Shown one piece after another: positions 9,276-18,455 of a stretch of DNA of 64,000 bases. Under the pieces are notes generated by a model, which searched no databases, had not been told where the DNA came from, and saw only the letters and a list, made by a program, of their open reading frames with translations. Position numbers and translations under genes: made by a program. Location of the stretch: contig CANMDH010000011.1 of the NCBI GenBank assembly GCA_947496555.1, forward strand, positions 54,080-118,079, in the 5' to 3' direction. Position 1 is the first letter of the stretch. Every line of letters begins with the position of its first letter. Origin of the DNA: an uncultured Aquimarina sp. GTDB lineage: Bacteria > Bacteroidota > Bacteroidia > Flavobacteriales > Flavobacteriaceae.

Positions 9276-9686
9276 ATGAAATTAGAGAGTACCTATCATT
9301 ATCAATTTGGCGCAGTTGTTAAAATTACTTTACGAGATGGCGAAGTATCAGAAGAAGAGAGGTCTTTTTTGGATCATTTGTCCAAAATTTTAGGGGTTTC
9401 GGGAGAAGAATACAATCACATCATGCAAAACTATCTCACCTATCCATTAGAACCTACCACTACCCATAATGAGCGATTAGAAAGTATGTATACCCTAACA
9501 AAATTGATTTCTGACGATGAAACCATTTCTGGAGAGCAGCAAACCATTTGGTTAGAACGAATGGCCAAAGCTGTAGGTTTTACTCCTGGGAATGTTAAGT
9601 ACATCGTTGCTAAGTCGTTAACTGTTATTGAGAAAGGAATAGATCAAGAAGCGTATAAAGAGGAAATCAGGAATATTAATAAGTAA
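9276..9686 (+). CDS. TerB-like (tellurite-resistance family) helical protein
   Basis: This 136-residue cytoplasmic protein has no signal peptide. It carries the acidic helix pattern of the TerB-like fold: LRDGEVSEEERSFLDHLSK near residue 18, a second copy-like segment with DDETISGEQQTIWLERMAKA near 85, and conserved Asp/Glu residues that bind metals in TerB. TerB-like domains occur in stress-response and membrane-associated signalling systems. It is followed after 38 bp by a metallo-hydrolase gene on the same strand. No other ter genes are present, so tellurite resistance itself should not be inferred. Confidence 0.75.
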   Translation: MKLESTYHYQFGAVVKITLRDGEVSEEERSFLDHLSKILGVSGEEYNHIMQNYLTYPLEPTTTHNERLESMYTLTKLISDDETISGEQQTIWLERMAKAVGFTPGNVKYIVAKSLTVIEKGIDQEAYKEEIRNINK

Positions 9687-9724
9687 CCTATGACCATACC
9701 TGTTTTTTTAACTAAATTAGATGT

Positions 9725-10555
9725 ATGATCATCACATTTTATGGTACCAGAGGTTCAACACCTGTTTGTGAGTCCGGTTTTCAGGAATTTGGTGGTAACA
9801 CAACTTGTGTAGCTGTATCTGGTAGAAAAGAAGGAGAAAGTGTACTCATATTTGATGCAGGTACTGGTATCAGAAAACTGGGCAAAGAACTCATTTCAAA
9901 AAACTTTTCTCCTGGTAATAAGATTTTTCTCACCTTCTCACATTTCCATTGGGACCATATTCAAGGGTTTCCATTTTTTGCTCCTGCTTATGATAGTAAT
10001 AAAGAAATTGAGTTTTTTATCATTGGAGATGATGCTCCAGAGATACATGATTTTAAGGAAATACTTGCCAAACAAATGGAGAGCACTTACTTTCCTATAG
10101 GTATAGATGATATGGGGGCAAATTTTACGTTTACTGTGAATAAAGGTGATAGAGTTACCTTTGATGGAGGTCAAATAGTAGTTAACAAACATAAACATCC
10201 TGGGGGAGCCTATGGCTATCGCTTGGAAACAGAAGGAAAAGTATTTGTTTATTGTACAGATATAGAACATGGTAGCACATTAGATTTGAGCGTAATAGAT
10301 TTTTGTAAAAATGCAGATGTACTAGTCCACGATGCTCAATACACCCCAGAAGAACTACCAAATCATAAGGGTTGGGGACATAGCAGTTGGGAACAAGCTA
10401 TAGAAGTTGCTGAAGCTGCAAATGTAAAACAGCTATATCTCACACACCATGATCCTGAGCATAATGATAATTTCTTGAGAAAAGTAGAACAGCAATGCCA
10501 ACAGCGATTTCCAAATTGTTTTTTGGCAAGAGAAGGTCAAGAAGTAGTCATATAA
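9725..10555 (+). CDS. Metallo-beta-lactamase-fold hydrolase
   Basis: This 276-residue protein opens with ITFYGTRGSTPV, typical of the PhnP/RNase Z-like branch of metallo-beta-lactamase-fold enzymes. The metal motif HxHxDH is seen as His73, His75, Asp77 and His78 (SHFHWDHIQG). Further ligands are in the YCTDIEHG region, DVLVHDAQYTPEE and the final LTHHDPEH. The GTRGSTP start with FDAGTGIRKLG is also found in cyclic-phosphodiesterase-like and CpdP-like enzymes. A cytoplasmic phosphodiesterase is the best guess; the substrate is not deducible. Its stop codon lies 2 bp from the stop of the convergent response-regulator gene, leaving no space for a terminator between them. Confidence 0.85.
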   Translation: MIITFYGTRGSTPVCESGFQEFGGNTTCVAVSGRKEGESVLIFDAGTGIRKLGKELISKNFSPGNKIFLTFSHFHWDHIQGFPFFAPAYDSNKEIEFFIIGDDAPEIHDFKEILAKQMESTYFPIGIDDMGANFTFTVNKGDRVTFDGGQIVVNKHKHPGGAYGYRLETEGKVFVYCTDIEHGSTLDLSVIDFCKNADVLVHDAQYTPEELPNHKGWGHSSWEQAIEVAEAANVKQLYLTHHDPEHNDNFLRKVEQQCQQRFPNCFLAREGQEVVI

Positions 10556-10557
10556 AT

Positions 10558-11319
10558 TTATAGATCCACCCATTTTTTAAATCCCGTAGCTTTGGCTTTG
10601 CTTACTACAATACGTTCTTTAGCAATTGGGTTTATATTTACAATCAGTTTACCGTTAAAATAGTGTTTAATGTTTTCAATAGCGCTTTTATGAATTATAA
10701 ACTGTCTATTGACACGATTAAAAGCTTCGGGGTTTAATTCATCTTCGATATCTTCTAGTTTCTTATCAATAATGTATGCTTTATTTTCTGAGGTAATCGC
10801 CTTCACCACGCCTGTGTCTATATAGAAATAAGCAATATTTTCAGTTTTTATAGGGAGTAATTCATCCCTATGATGTACCAAATATGTAGTCTTATAAGAT
10901 TTTGGTTTGGTTTGTAATAATTGCAACATTCCGTTAATTTGATTATTTAAAGAGTTATTGTCATTAGATTTATTTCTAAATTTTTGGATTGCTTCAGATA
11001 GTTCATCTTCATCAATGGGTTTTAATAGATAATCTATACTGTTTACCTTAAAGGCTTTAATTGCATATTGATCATAAGCCGTTGTAAAAATAATTGGAGT
11101 TTCTATTTTTACCTTTTCAAAGATTTCAAAAGAAATACCATCAGCCAGATGAATATCCATAAAAATAAGCGATGCTTCATGAGTACTAGAAAAATACTCG
11201 ATTGCCGTTTTTACAGAATCTAAAACCTTCAATACTTCAATAGTAGAATCTATAGCATTCAATAAAAAAGTGAGTTGATCACTTGCTGTTATTTCGTCTT
11301 CGACCAATACTACTTTCAT
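10558..11319 (-). CDS. LytTR-family response regulator
   Basis: This 253-residue protein has an N-terminal receiver domain (residues 1-120) with acidic pocket VEDEIT, phospho-acceptor Asp in LIFMDIHLADG (about residue 55), FTTAYDQYAIKAF and the Lys in DYLLKPID. A linker leads to a LytTR DNA-binding domain (about 145-253), including FNRVNRQFIIHKSAIENI and the end ATGFKKWVDL. It is 4 bp downstream of a LytS-type kinase gene, making a standard two-component pair. A decayed second copy of the 3' end of such a gene lies at 23850-23970. The target genes are unknown. Confidence 0.95.
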   Translation of the reverse strand: MKVVLVEDEITASDQLTFLLNAIDSTIEVLKVLDSVKTAIEYFSSTHEASLIFMDIHLADGISFEIFEKVKIETPIIFTTAYDQYAIKAFKVNSIDYLLKPIDEDELSEAIQKFRNKSNDNNSLNNQINGMLQLLQTKPKSYKTTYLVHHRDELLPIKTENIAYFYIDTGVVKAITSENKAYIIDKKLEDIEDELNPEAFNRVNRQFIIHKSAIENIKHYFNGKLIVNINPIAKERIVVSKAKATGFKKWVDL

Positions 11320-11323
11320 GTCT

Positions 11324-12430
11324 TTAATTTATAGGCAGTTTCACGCAGAATATATTTTCTTTACTATTAATACTAATGTGCTGTTTTTTTAGTAAAAAGT
11401 ATCGTTTATCCAGGTTCATTAATCCATTACCAGTGCTATCTACAAAAGAAGTTCTTTCTCTTATTTCGTTTTCGATATAAATAATTGAATCTTTTGAATA
11501 TATTTTTACTTGTAAAGGATTCTTTTCTGAAATTTCATTGTGTTTTACAGCGTTTTCTACTAATAGCTGTAATGCTAACGGAGGAACCTCTTTTTGCAAA
11601 TACTCCTCATCTATTGCTACATTAATCGAAAAACGATCCTGATACCTTGTTTTTATCAGATGAATATAACTATCTAAGAATTTAAGTTCTTCTTGTAAAG
11701 AGACTACATCTCTTTCTCCACTCTGTAAAATATATCGATACATAAAAGATAATTCTTTTATAAATGTAGTTGCATCTTTATTATCTCTCACTATTGAGTT
11801 TAATGAGTTTAAAGAATTAAAGAGAAAATGAGGATTGATTTGATTTTTTAGAGCTGTCAGTTCCTTCTGAAGGTTTTGTTGTTTTAACTTTTCATTTTCT
11901 AAAAGATCTTCATGATGTATCATTTGATATTTAAGAATTCGGGCTATAAAAACAGTAACCATTAAAATTACAAAATACACAAAATACATAAATCCGGTTT
12001 CTGATTCTGATAGCTCCTGCCCTGTTGCTAAAGGATATATCAAAACAAGTAACTGAACTATCCCTAAAAACAAAATAATATTGAGTACAATGGTTATGCA
12101 TGTTCTCAAAAAAGTGGAATACTGTGCATATATATTTTTGCAATTGGTATTAAGCTCAAGTGCGGCTAATGACATCAAAAAAAGAAATAAAAAACGTATT
12201 GTTACATCTTGTAAAGAGGCTTCTGTAAAAGAATCAACCAGCTTCTTATTGAAATCAAATAATGTTAATGTTCTTGGCAAGCTAATAAGAGCCGCAATTA
12301 GCAATGCTATCTTTAAAATTACAGTGTGCTTTATTTTTCTCGCCCTCAATATAAATAGTATCTTCTTTGATTTGTACCTGTTAAATTTACGGAAAATTGT
12401 ATTGATTATACGATTATTAATTGTGCTCAT
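11324..12430 (-). CDS. LytS/YpdA-type sensor histidine kinase
   Basis: This 368-residue protein has about four membrane helices in the first 170 residues, a short coiled coil, then the His_kinase domain. The phospho-acceptor His sits in the typical LKNQINPHFLFNSLNSL (about residue 200). The ATPase part shows the N-box LQLLVENAVKHN and a short G-box region NGLMNLDKRY. There is no periplasmic sensor domain, so the signal is probably sensed in or at the membrane. It is co-transcribed with the LytTR response regulator immediately downstream. Partner specificity is inferred from this adjacency. Confidence 0.94.
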   Translation of the reverse strand: MSTINNRIINTIFRKFNRYKSKKILFILRARKIKHTVILKIALLIAALISLPRTLTLFDFNKKLVDSFTEASLQDVTIRFLFLFLMSLAALELNTNCKNIYAQYSTFLRTCITIVLNIILFLGIVQLLVLIYPLATGQELSESETGFMYFVYFVILMVTVFIARILKYQMIHHEDLLENEKLKQQNLQKELTALKNQINPHFLFNSLNSLNSIVRDNKDATTFIKELSFMYRYILQSGERDVVSLQEELKFLDSYIHLIKTRYQDRFSINVAIDEEYLQKEVPPLALQLLVENAVKHNEISEKNPLQVKIYSKDSIIYIENEIRERTSFVDSTGNGLMNLDKRYFLLKKQHISINSKENIFCVKLPIN

Positions 12431-12455
12431 ATTTTGTACTTGTTTCTAGAGAAGA

Positions 12456-12486
12456 AGAAGCCTCCGTATGGGAATTGGAGGCTTCT
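12456..12486. terminator. GC-rich stem-loop upstream of the kinase gene
   Basis: A perfect 10-bp inverted repeat (AGAAGCCTCC at 12456-12465, GGAGGCTTCT at 12477-12486) with an 11-base loop lies 26 bp upstream of the kinase start. On the minus strand it is followed by TCTTCTC rather than a pure U-run. It may end read-through from the lipoprotein gene or act on the 5' leader of the kinase mRNA. Confidence 0.5.
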
Positions 12487-12597
12487 ATACAGAAGTGAAG
12501 GTATGGGGGAACACTTCACTACTTCTTTAATTCAAATCCATGTATTCTTATAGTGTTTTAAACATAGCCAGAGTGACTACTTAATATTTACTTAAAA

Positions 12598-12635
12598 GGG
12601 CAGCCAAAGACATCTACTAAAATCTCCAGCTGCCC
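12598..12635 (-). terminator. Probable terminator of the lipoprotein gene
   Basis: The inverted repeat GGGCAGC (12598-12604) / GCTGCCC (12629-12635) lies 33 bp after the stop of the minus-strand lipoprotein gene and is followed on that strand by TTTT. The loop is long (24 bases), so the stem is only moderately strong. On the plus strand a 14-codon frame (12657-12701, start MKKLLTYSILL) follows; it looks like a signal-peptide start without a gene and is not called. Confidence 0.5.
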
Positions 12636-12668
12636 ACAATCAACTTAACCTAATCATGAAAAAACTAC

Positions 12669-13322
12669 TCACCTATTCAATTCTTTTACAACTCTTTTAG
12701 AAAAATCTATGGATACCCCTACAAGTGTTTGTGGATCGTCAATCTCGGTTATAATTACAGATAATAATTGTTTTTCTTTCGGTTGTGTAAGATCAAATAC
12801 TAAAGTCTCGAGTGTATACTTCTTTGCCTCTGTTGTGATCATAGTAACCGGATCAGACTCTATATACACAGTACCATAATACCCATAAAAACCTCTGTAA
12901 TACCCTAGTCCGTAATAAGAGGGATATACCGAATAGTAAGAATTATTTCTAGTAGTCGTTTTTGTATATTCCTCACAATCTTTTAGTACAGTAACTATTA
13001 CAACATCAACTCCATTATTCTTAAGCTTTTCTTTGATTTCTATTATTTCTGATTCACTTAACTCTTTTGTTGGTGATGATTTAGGAAACATGATATAACT
13101 TTCAATAGATTGATAACCATTTTTATTTAAATGTTGCACCAAATCTTTTTCAAATCGTATTCTGGCAACTTCATCATCGGTTTTACTAACCACCATAACT
13201 TTTTTACCCTTTATATCTGGTACTTCAAGATTCCTCCAGGAATCTGTAACTTTTACAGATGAGCAATTAGAAAAAAGTATTAATGCTACCACAGTTCCGA
13301 ATAGCCTGCATATTGTTTTCAT
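12669..13322 (-). CDS. Predicted lipoprotein of unknown function
   Basis: This 217-residue protein has a lipoprotein signal peptide with lipobox-like LFSNC (Cys20). The mature part starts with SSVKVTDSWRN and contains a nucleotide- or sugar-unrelated alpha/beta fold (KVMVVSKTDDEVARIRFEKD, then VDVVIVTVLKDCEEY), followed by a Tyr-rich loop around residues 125-155 (SVYPSYYGLGYYRGFYGYYG). Tyr/Gly-rich insertions of this kind occur in outer-membrane lipoproteins of Bacteroidetes. I do not recognise the family with certainty. The two small genes at 13337-13690 lie directly upstream on the same strand, so all three may share a transcript. Confidence 0.75.
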   Translation of the reverse strand: MKTICRLFGTVVALILFSNCSSVKVTDSWRNLEVPDIKGKKVMVVSKTDDEVARIRFEKDLVQHLNKNGYQSIESYIMFPKSSPTKELSESEIIEIKEKLKNNGVDVVIVTVLKDCEEYTKTTTRNNSYYSVYPSYYGLGYYRGFYGYYGTVYIESDPVTMITTEAKKYTLETLVFDLTQPKEKQLLSVIITEIDDPQTLVGVSIDFSKRVVKELNR

Positions 13323-13336
13323 GAGTTCTAAATCTT

Positions 13337-13474
13337 TTAGATGAATAAAAACACATCATCATTGTTCTTATATTCAAAGAGAAATTCTTCTCGATTTTTA
13401 TAACCTTCTTTTTGCATTATGCTATTCCAAATGTTTTCTGAAATAGTACCTAAAATTGATTGTATCGCTTTCAT
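13337..13474 (-). CDS. Small protein (45 aa), unrecognised
   Basis: The frame from ATG 13472-13474 to TAA 13337-13339 gives 45 residues beginning MKAIQSILGTISENIWNSIM and ending in a charged tail, NNDDVFLFI. It is preceded by TAAAGAG, a plausible weak ribosome-binding site, and ends 14 bp before the lipoprotein gene. The composition (amphipathic helix then acidic tail) looks like a real small cytoplasmic protein. Nothing indicates its role. It is a candidate rather than a certain gene. Confidence 0.5.
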   Translation of the reverse strand: MKAIQSILGTISENIWNSIMQKEGYKNREEFLFEYKNNDDVFLFI

Positions 13475-13513
13475 CTCTTTATATTTTTTGTTCGTTAATA
13501 ACCCTTCTGTTGT

Positions 13514-13690
13514 TTAGTTTCTAATTGCTATACCTGCTGCTCTACCCATCTGTTCTAATTCTTTATACCAATGTCTAGCTCTTACCTCAATTTTTTTAAG
13601 CATCAGACTAACAGGACTTTGCTTAGTCACAGTATATGTTTCGTATTTATTTTTGTGATTATAAACAATCTTTAAGTTCACTGTTTCCAT
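13514..13690 (-). CDS. Small basic protein (58 aa), unrecognised
   Basis: The frame from ATG 13688-13690 to TAA 13514-13516 gives 58 residues. It begins METVNLKIVYNHKNKYETYT, continues with VTKQSPVSLMLKKIEVRARH and ends EQMGRAAGIAIRN. The strand-turn-strand start and basic helix suggest a small folded protein, possibly nucleic-acid-binding (inference from charge only). It is 39 bp upstream of the 45-aa gene and in the same direction. A TACATTTG box lies about 50 bp upstream (13740-13747). Coding appearance is better than expected by chance for its length. Confidence 0.55.
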   Translation of the reverse strand: METVNLKIVYNHKNKYETYTVTKQSPVSLMLKKIEVRARHWYKELEQMGRAAGIAIRN

Positions 13691-13739
13691 AATTCTAATT
13701 TTTATTATTTCAATTCAACTTTTATCCTTATTTCTTACA

Positions 13740-13747
13740 CAAATGTA
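13740..13747 (-). promoter_or_regulatory. Candidate Bacteroidetes -7 box for the small-gene/lipoprotein transcript
   Basis: On the minus strand these bases read TACATTTG, a full match to the TAnnTTTG consensus of the Bacteroidetes primary sigma factor, 49 bp upstream of the 58-aa gene start. A clear -33 TTTG at the usual distance was not found, so this is a candidate only. Confidence 0.35.
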
Positions 13748-13896
13748 CTTTGACATTAGCTGTTAATTATTGGTTTTTTGGGTGAAACGACCAAAAACGA
13801 AAGTGAAACTTCCCAACTTTATACTGAAGTGTTTTTTGACGAAGATTGAGTAGAAACAAAACTTCTTTAAACTTTATTTAGATGGGTTTGAAGTAT

Positions 13897-13931
13897 AAAA
13901 AAACCTCTTCTACTAGGTAGTGAAGAGGTTT
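13897..13931 (-). terminator. Rho-independent terminator after the TRIC-channel gene
   Basis: The inverted repeat AAACCTCTTC (13901-13910) / GAAGAGGTTT (13922-13931) with an 11-base loop is followed on the minus strand by a run of seven T. It lies 26 bp beyond the stop of the last gene of the porin/TRIC unit and closes the long minus-strand cluster. Confidence 0.85.
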
Positions 13932-13957
13932 CAATATTTTAATATAAAAACTTAGAG

Positions 13958-14578
13958 TTATTCTTTTTTGATGGTAAAACTAGGTAACGAAACAGCAAAT
14001 CGAACCACTATTATTCTAATAATGATCACCAAAGCAATTGTAGATATATAAATAATATTTGAAGCTATATCTAAATAAAAAAGTATCACAAAACATACCC
14101 CTCCTACCAAAGAAGCAATGGCATAAATTTCTTTTCTAAAGATCACAGGAATCTCATTACATAAAATATCTCGTATAACTCCACCAAAGCACCCAGTCAT
14201 TGCTCCTAGAATTACGCTTACTAAAGGATCTAAATTTGCCTGAATTCCTATTTCAACACCAATAATGGTAAAAACTCCCAGACCAATAGTATCAAATAAA
14301 AATATGGATTTTGCCAGATAATCTATTTTATTCCTAAACACAATTGCAAAAATTGTAGCTCCGCTTATAAAATGTAAAATATAAGTATGACTCATCCACC
14401 AAACAGGTGTGCTGCCAATGAGAATATCCCTTAAGATTCCACCACCAAGAGCTGTAACGAAAGCAACTATAAAAATACCGAAGAGGTCTAATTTTCTATT
14501 GATTGCACTTAAAGCTCCCGAAATTGCAAAAGCAATTGTGCCCAGAATATCAAGAATTGTAAAGAGACTTACATCCAT
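13958..14578 (-). CDS. TRIC-type cation channel family protein (YadS/UPF0126)
   Basis: This 206-residue protein has about seven membrane helices and the duplicated three-helix layout of prokaryotic TRIC channels. The family glycine motifs are clear: ALGGGILRDILIG near residue 45 and GAMTGCFGGVIRDILC near residue 130. The start was set at ATG 14578 rather than the TTG two codons earlier. It follows the porin gene by 23 bp and should be co-transcribed with it. Bacterial TRIC homologues conduct monovalent cations, but physiological roles are mostly unknown; in this setting it might balance charge during dicarboxylate uptake (inference). Confidence 0.85.
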   Translation of the reverse strand: MDVSLFTILDILGTIAFAISGALSAINRKLDLFGIFIVAFVTALGGGILRDILIGSTPVWWMSHTYILHFISGATIFAIVFRNKIDYLAKSIFLFDTIGLGVFTIIGVEIGIQANLDPLVSVILGAMTGCFGGVIRDILCNEIPVIFRKEIYAIASLVGGVCFVILFYLDIASNIIYISTIALVIIIRIIVVRFAVSLPSFTIKKE

Positions 14579-14601
14579 AGTCAAGATTAAAATGAATTTA
14601 A

Positions 14602-15759
14602 TTAAAACCCAAACCGAATCCCTAAACCAAAAACACTTTGATTGCGTCTATTACCAATACCATTTTCACTGTAATCTATACTTGCAGCGGCAAAAATATG
14701 ACTGGATTTTTTAAAGTTGTAGCCTACTTCGGTAATTCCGAATTTGGTATCAAAATCACCTAAATCTTGATCATCATCTGGTTTTAAATAATTGAAACCA
14801 GCAGCAACATGCCATCGCTTATTAGTTGAGAATTTATAACGAGCATAGAATTCAATACCTGTCGCATCATAAAAAACATCTCCTAATCGTTGATGCTGTT
14901 TTAAAATAGCATACGAAGCTGCTATTGTAAACCTATCTATTTCATAAGAAGCAGAAGCCACAAAAGCCTCATCACCATCCTTAGCTTGATTAGGTAATGG
15001 GTCTTCAACTCCATCATTTACTTTGTTATAACCGATTCCTATACCAAATCCTCCTATTTTATAATTAGCTCCAAATCCATAGGTATCAATACTTTCACTA
15101 TTATCTGAGATATTTCTTGCTTCTGCTTGAGCTCCCAGGCTTAATCCGTTCTTTTGATATTTTAGAATGAATACTTGATTAGCACGACCCGTACCCGAAA
15201 CTCCACCATCAGAGATGTTCCAGACCCCAATAGCAGCGCCTCCAAAGGCTAAAAAACGATCTATCTCAACAGCACCCATTGTATAATACACCGAGTTTTG
15301 TTTCCCGAATGTAAATTCAAAATCTTGATAGGAAACTCCAACAAATCCTAATCTGGTAAAAACGGCATCACCTACCTGAGCGATCCCCGCTCCTGGATCT
15401 ACAGCAAACTCTACTGTATCATCTCTTGACACAAGGTTTACGCCAAATTCAATACCACCAATAACATTAAAATTTTCTGATTCATTATTAGAAAAAGCGT
15501 GTTTAAATTTTAACCCTACACGTGGCGCATTATTCGAAATTCCTATTTCACCTTCTTCGGCAAAACCAGCTCCAATTCTTATACTACCATAAGGCGTAAC
15601 CCGAGAGGCGATTTCGTCGATCCAATTTGAATCTTTTTGTTCTGTTTCTGAAGTTGTTGTTTCTTCAGAGGTAGTTGTCTGTGCATATATTCCATCCATT
15701 AGGAATAAAGCCATGATAAGCACTATTATTCTTATCAAAGGAAAATTAGCATTTTTCAT
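14602..15759 (-). CDS. Outer membrane porin (general Gram-negative porin type)
   Basis: This 385-residue protein has a signal peptide to about residue 26 (ending GIYAQ) and a Thr/Glu-rich spacer, followed by a 16-strand-type barrel from TPYGSIRIGAGFAEEG to the C-terminal Phe (VFGLGIRFGF). Typical porin segments include APRVGLKFKHAF, FTRLGFVGVSYQDFEFTFGK and the loop-3-like DRFLAFGG region. It sits directly after sdhB (25 bp), so it is part of the asparagine/fumarate cluster. A role in letting amino acids or dicarboxylates cross the outer membrane fits the context. Specificity is not visible in the sequence. Confidence 0.85.
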   Translation of the reverse strand: MKNANFPLIRIIVLIMALFLMDGIYAQTTTSEETTTSETEQKDSNWIDEIASRVTPYGSIRIGAGFAEEGEIGISNNAPRVGLKFKHAFSNNESENFNVIGGIEFGVNLVSRDDTVEFAVDPGAGIAQVGDAVFTRLGFVGVSYQDFEFTFGKQNSVYYTMGAVEIDRFLAFGGAAIGVWNISDGGVSGTGRANQVFILKYQKNGLSLGAQAEARNISDNSESIDTYGFGANYKIGGFGIGIGYNKVNDGVEDPLPNQAKDGDEAFVASASYEIDRFTIAASYAILKQHQRLGDVFYDATGIEFYARYKFSTNKRWHVAAGFNYLKPDDDQDLGDFDTKFGITEVGYNFKKSSHIFAAASIDYSENGIGNRRNQSVFGLGIRFGF

Positions 15760-15784
15760 TTTATGTAATTTAAAAAAAATAGGT

Positions 15785-16528
15785 TTAACCTAATAGTTTC
15801 GATTTAGTGTACCGAGCATTCATTTCTGCGATATTTACAATAGAAATCCCCTCTGGGCATTCTACTTCACAAGCCCCTGTAAAGGTGCAACTACCAAATC
15901 CTTCAATTTCCATTTGATAGGTCATCTCTTGCACACGTTTGTGTTCTTCTGCTTTTCCCTGTGGCAGTTTATTTAAGTGATTAATTTTTGCTGAAGTAAA
16001 TAATGCCGCAGATGAATTTTTACAGGTTGCAACACACGCTCCGCATCCAATACATGCAGCAGCATCCATAGCCCTATCTGAGACTTCTTTGGGTATGGGA
16101 ATTGCATTGGCCTCTGGTGCTGTACCTGTTTTTGCAGTAATATATGCTCCCTGTTCTATAATTCTATCAAATGAAGAGCGATCTACAATTAAATCTTTAA
16201 TCACTGGAAAAGAAGCAGCTCTCCAAGGTTCTACGACAATGGTATCTCCATCTTTAAAGCTACGCATATGCAATTGACAGGTAGTCATATTATCGTGTGG
16301 GCCATGTGCGCGACCATTAATAAAAACACCGCACTGCCCACAAATACCTTCGCGACAATCATATTCATAAGCAATTACTTTTTCGTCTTTAAGGACCAAT
16401 AATTCATTTAAATGATCTAGTGCTTCCAGAAAAGACATATCTTCAGTCAATCCGTCAACCTCATAGTCTCTAATCGCTCCTTTATCCTTAGGACCTTCTT
16501 GTCTCCAAATTTTGAATGTTACTTTCAT
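15785..16528 (-). CDS. sdhB: Succinate dehydrogenase/fumarate reductase iron-sulfur subunit
   Basis: This 247-residue protein has all three cluster motifs: the plant-ferredoxin [2Fe-2S] set CREGICGQCG with the distant Cys in MTTCQLH, the [4Fe-4S] set CIGCGACVATC, and the cysteines in CTFTGACEVECPEG for [3Fe-4S] and the remaining ligand. It passes electrons between the flavoprotein (sdhA, 6 bp upstream) and the membrane cytochrome b (sdhC). The order C-A-B with a single membrane subunit is the Bacteroidetes b558-type enzyme. The direction of reaction in the cell cannot be told from this subunit. Confidence 0.96.
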   Translation of the reverse strand: MKVTFKIWRQEGPKDKGAIRDYEVDGLTEDMSFLEALDHLNELLVLKDEKVIAYEYDCREGICGQCGVFINGRAHGPHDNMTTCQLHMRSFKDGDTIVVEPWRAASFPVIKDLIVDRSSFDRIIEQGAYITAKTGTAPEANAIPIPKEVSDRAMDAAACIGCGACVATCKNSSAALFTSAKINHLNKLPQGKAEEHKRVQEMTYQMEIEGFGSCTFTGACEVECPEGISIVNIAEMNARYTKSKLLG

Positions 16529-16534
16529 AGTATA

Positions 16535-18445
16535 TCATTTATAACTTCTAACCGAAGGTTTTACAAATTCAAATTCTAGTTCTTCCTTGTGCAACTTAAA
16601 ATCTCCATCATCATACTCCCATGCTGATACATATGAATAATCCTCATCTACACGTACAGCCTCCCCATCTTCGGTCTGGAATTCTTCTCTAAAATGTGCT
16701 CCACAGGATTCATCACGTTCTAATGCATCTGTACACATTAAAATTCCTAACTCAATGAAGTCAGCTAATCGTAAAGCTTTTTCTAGTTCTGTATTCAGTT
16801 CATTACTCCTTCCAGTAACTTTTACATCCTTCCAAAATTCATCACGTATTGTTTTTATTTGTTCTATAGCATTTTTTAATCCTTTTTTATTGCGGCTCAT
16901 AGCACACTCTTGCCACATCACTTTACCTAATTCTCTATGGAAATGATCTACGGTTTTCGTGCCATTGATTTTCAAAATTCTATCTATACTCGCTTCTACC
17001 TCTTTCGCAGCTTTTTCAAATTCAGGATGATCTGTAATTGGATGATCTTCTTTTAAAGCGCTTGCCAAGTAATTATTTATCGTATTTGGGAGCACAAAAT
17101 AGCCATCGATACTAGCTTGAAGCAGTGAATTAGCGCCTAGACGGTTTGCACCATGATCAGAGAAGTTACATTCGCCTATAGCATACAATCCGGGTATAGT
17201 GGTCATTAATTCATAATCTACCCACAATCCTCCCATAGAGAAATGAGCAGCTGGCGATATTTGCATAGGTTCATTATACGCGTCAATCCCCGTAATTTTT
17301 TTATACATCGTAAAGAGGTTTCCATAGCGATCTTTGATTGTCTGGATTCCGAATTTTTCGATTGCATGTCTAAAATCAAGGTAAACCGCATTCTTTAATC
17401 TCCCAACACCATATCCTGCATCTATTCTCTCTTTTGCGGCTCTGGAGGCTATATCACGAGGTGCTAAGTTTCCGAAACTCGGATATCTACGTTCTAAATA
17501 ATAATCTCGCTCTTCTTCAGGAATATCGTTTGCTTTTCTTGTATCTCCTTGCTGTTTGGGCACCCATATTCTTCCATCATTACGTAAGGATTCAGACATC
17601 AAAGTAAGCTTTGATTGTGCCTCGCTAGATTGTGGCAATGCTGTGGGATGAATTTGAGTAAAACTAGGTGCTGCAAATAAGGCTCCTTTTTTATGAGCTT
17701 TCCATAAAGCACTTCCATTGCAACCTATTGCTAAAGTAGACAATCTAAAAACACGAGAATATCCTCCTGTTGCCAATACAACAGCATCTGCCGCGTAACG
17801 CTTAAGTTCACCTGTTACCAAATCACGAACGATAATTCCTTTTGCTTTTCCGTCTATAACTACTAAATCCAGCATTTCACTACGAGGGAACATTTTTACC
17901 TTCTTTGCACGTACCATTTTATACAACTGAGAATATGCAGCCATTAATAATTGTTGCCCCGTTTGCCCTCTAGCATAAAAAGTACGCTGTACTTGTACTC
18001 CCCCAAAACTACGATTGACTAATACTCCTCCATATTCTCTTGCAAATGGAACTCCTTGTTGTACGTAGTGATCAATAAGTGGAGCAGAAAGTTCTGCAAG
18101 TCTATAGGTATTTGCTTCACGAGATCTGAAATCTCCTCCTTTCAAGGTGTCATAAAACATTCTCCAAACACTATCTCCATCATGCTGATAATTCTTAGCT
18201 GCATTAATGCCTCCTTGTGCTGCTACAGAATGCGCCCTTCTGGCAGAATCCTGATAACAGAAGCATTGTACATCGTATCCCAATTCTGCAAGTGTAGAAG
18301 CTGCTCCTGCACCCGAAAGCCCTGAACCTACTACAATAACATTCAACTTTTTTTTATTGGCTGGGTTGATTAATTGTGATGTAACCTGATAGTTACGCCA
18401 CTTATCTTCTAGTTTTCCTTCTGGAATTTTTGAATCTAATTTCAT
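16535..18445 (-). CDS. sdhA: Succinate dehydrogenase/fumarate reductase flavoprotein subunit
   Basis: This 636-residue protein starts at ATG 18443-18445, preceded by a good Shine-Dalgarno (GCAGGAGT); a longer frame from 18496 would overlap sdhC and is not preferred. The FAD dinucleotide fold is [13 protein letters not shown], the FAD-attachment His is in [11 protein letters not shown], and the active-site regions include [15 protein letters not shown] and [11 protein letters not shown]. The C-terminal part contains the HFR/REEF block and ends in a short tail. It catalyses succinate-fumarate interconversion. It lies 10 bp after sdhC and 6 bp before sdhB. Adjacent aspartase supplies fumarate, so reduction under low oxygen is as plausible as the TCA direction. 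Confidence 0.96.
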   Translation of the reverse strand: MKLDSKIPEGKLEDKWRNYQVTSQLINPANKKKLNVIVVGSGLSGAGAASTLAELGYDVQCFCYQDSARRAHSVAAQGGINAAKNYQHDGDSVWRMFYDTLKGGDFRSREANTYRLAELSAPLIDHYVQQGVPFAREYGGVLVNRSFGGVQVQRTFYARGQTGQQLLMAAYSQLYKMVRAKKVKMFPRSEMLDLVVIDGKAKGIIVRDLVTGELKRYAADAVVLATGGYSRVFRLSTLAIGCNGSALWKAHKKGALFAAPSFTQIHPTALPQSSEAQSKLTLMSESLRNDGRIWVPKQQGDTRKANDIPEEERDYYLERRYPSFGNLAPRDIASRAAKERIDAGYGVGRLKNAVYLDFRHAIEKFGIQTIKDRYGNLFTMYKKITGIDAYNEPMQISPAAHFSMGGLWVDYELMTTIPGLYAIGECNFSDHGANRLGANSLLQASIDGYFVLPNTINNYLASALKEDHPITDHPEFEKAAKEVEASIDRILKINGTKTVDHFHRELGKVMWQECAMSRNKKGLKNAIEQIKTIRDEFWKDVKVTGRSNELNTELEKALRLADFIELGILMCTDALERDESCGAHFREEFQTEDGEAVRVDEDYSYVSAWEYDDGDFKLHKEELEFEFVKPSVRSYK

Positions 18446-18455
18446 ACTCCTGCTA

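Noticed and set aside
9276-9686. Tellurite resistance locus
   Set aside because: Only a TerB-like fold is present; no TerC, TerD or other partners.
12657-12701. MKKLLTYSILLQLF frame
   Set aside because: Looks like a signal-peptide start but stops after 14 codons and overlaps the lipoprotein gene end; possible remnant only.
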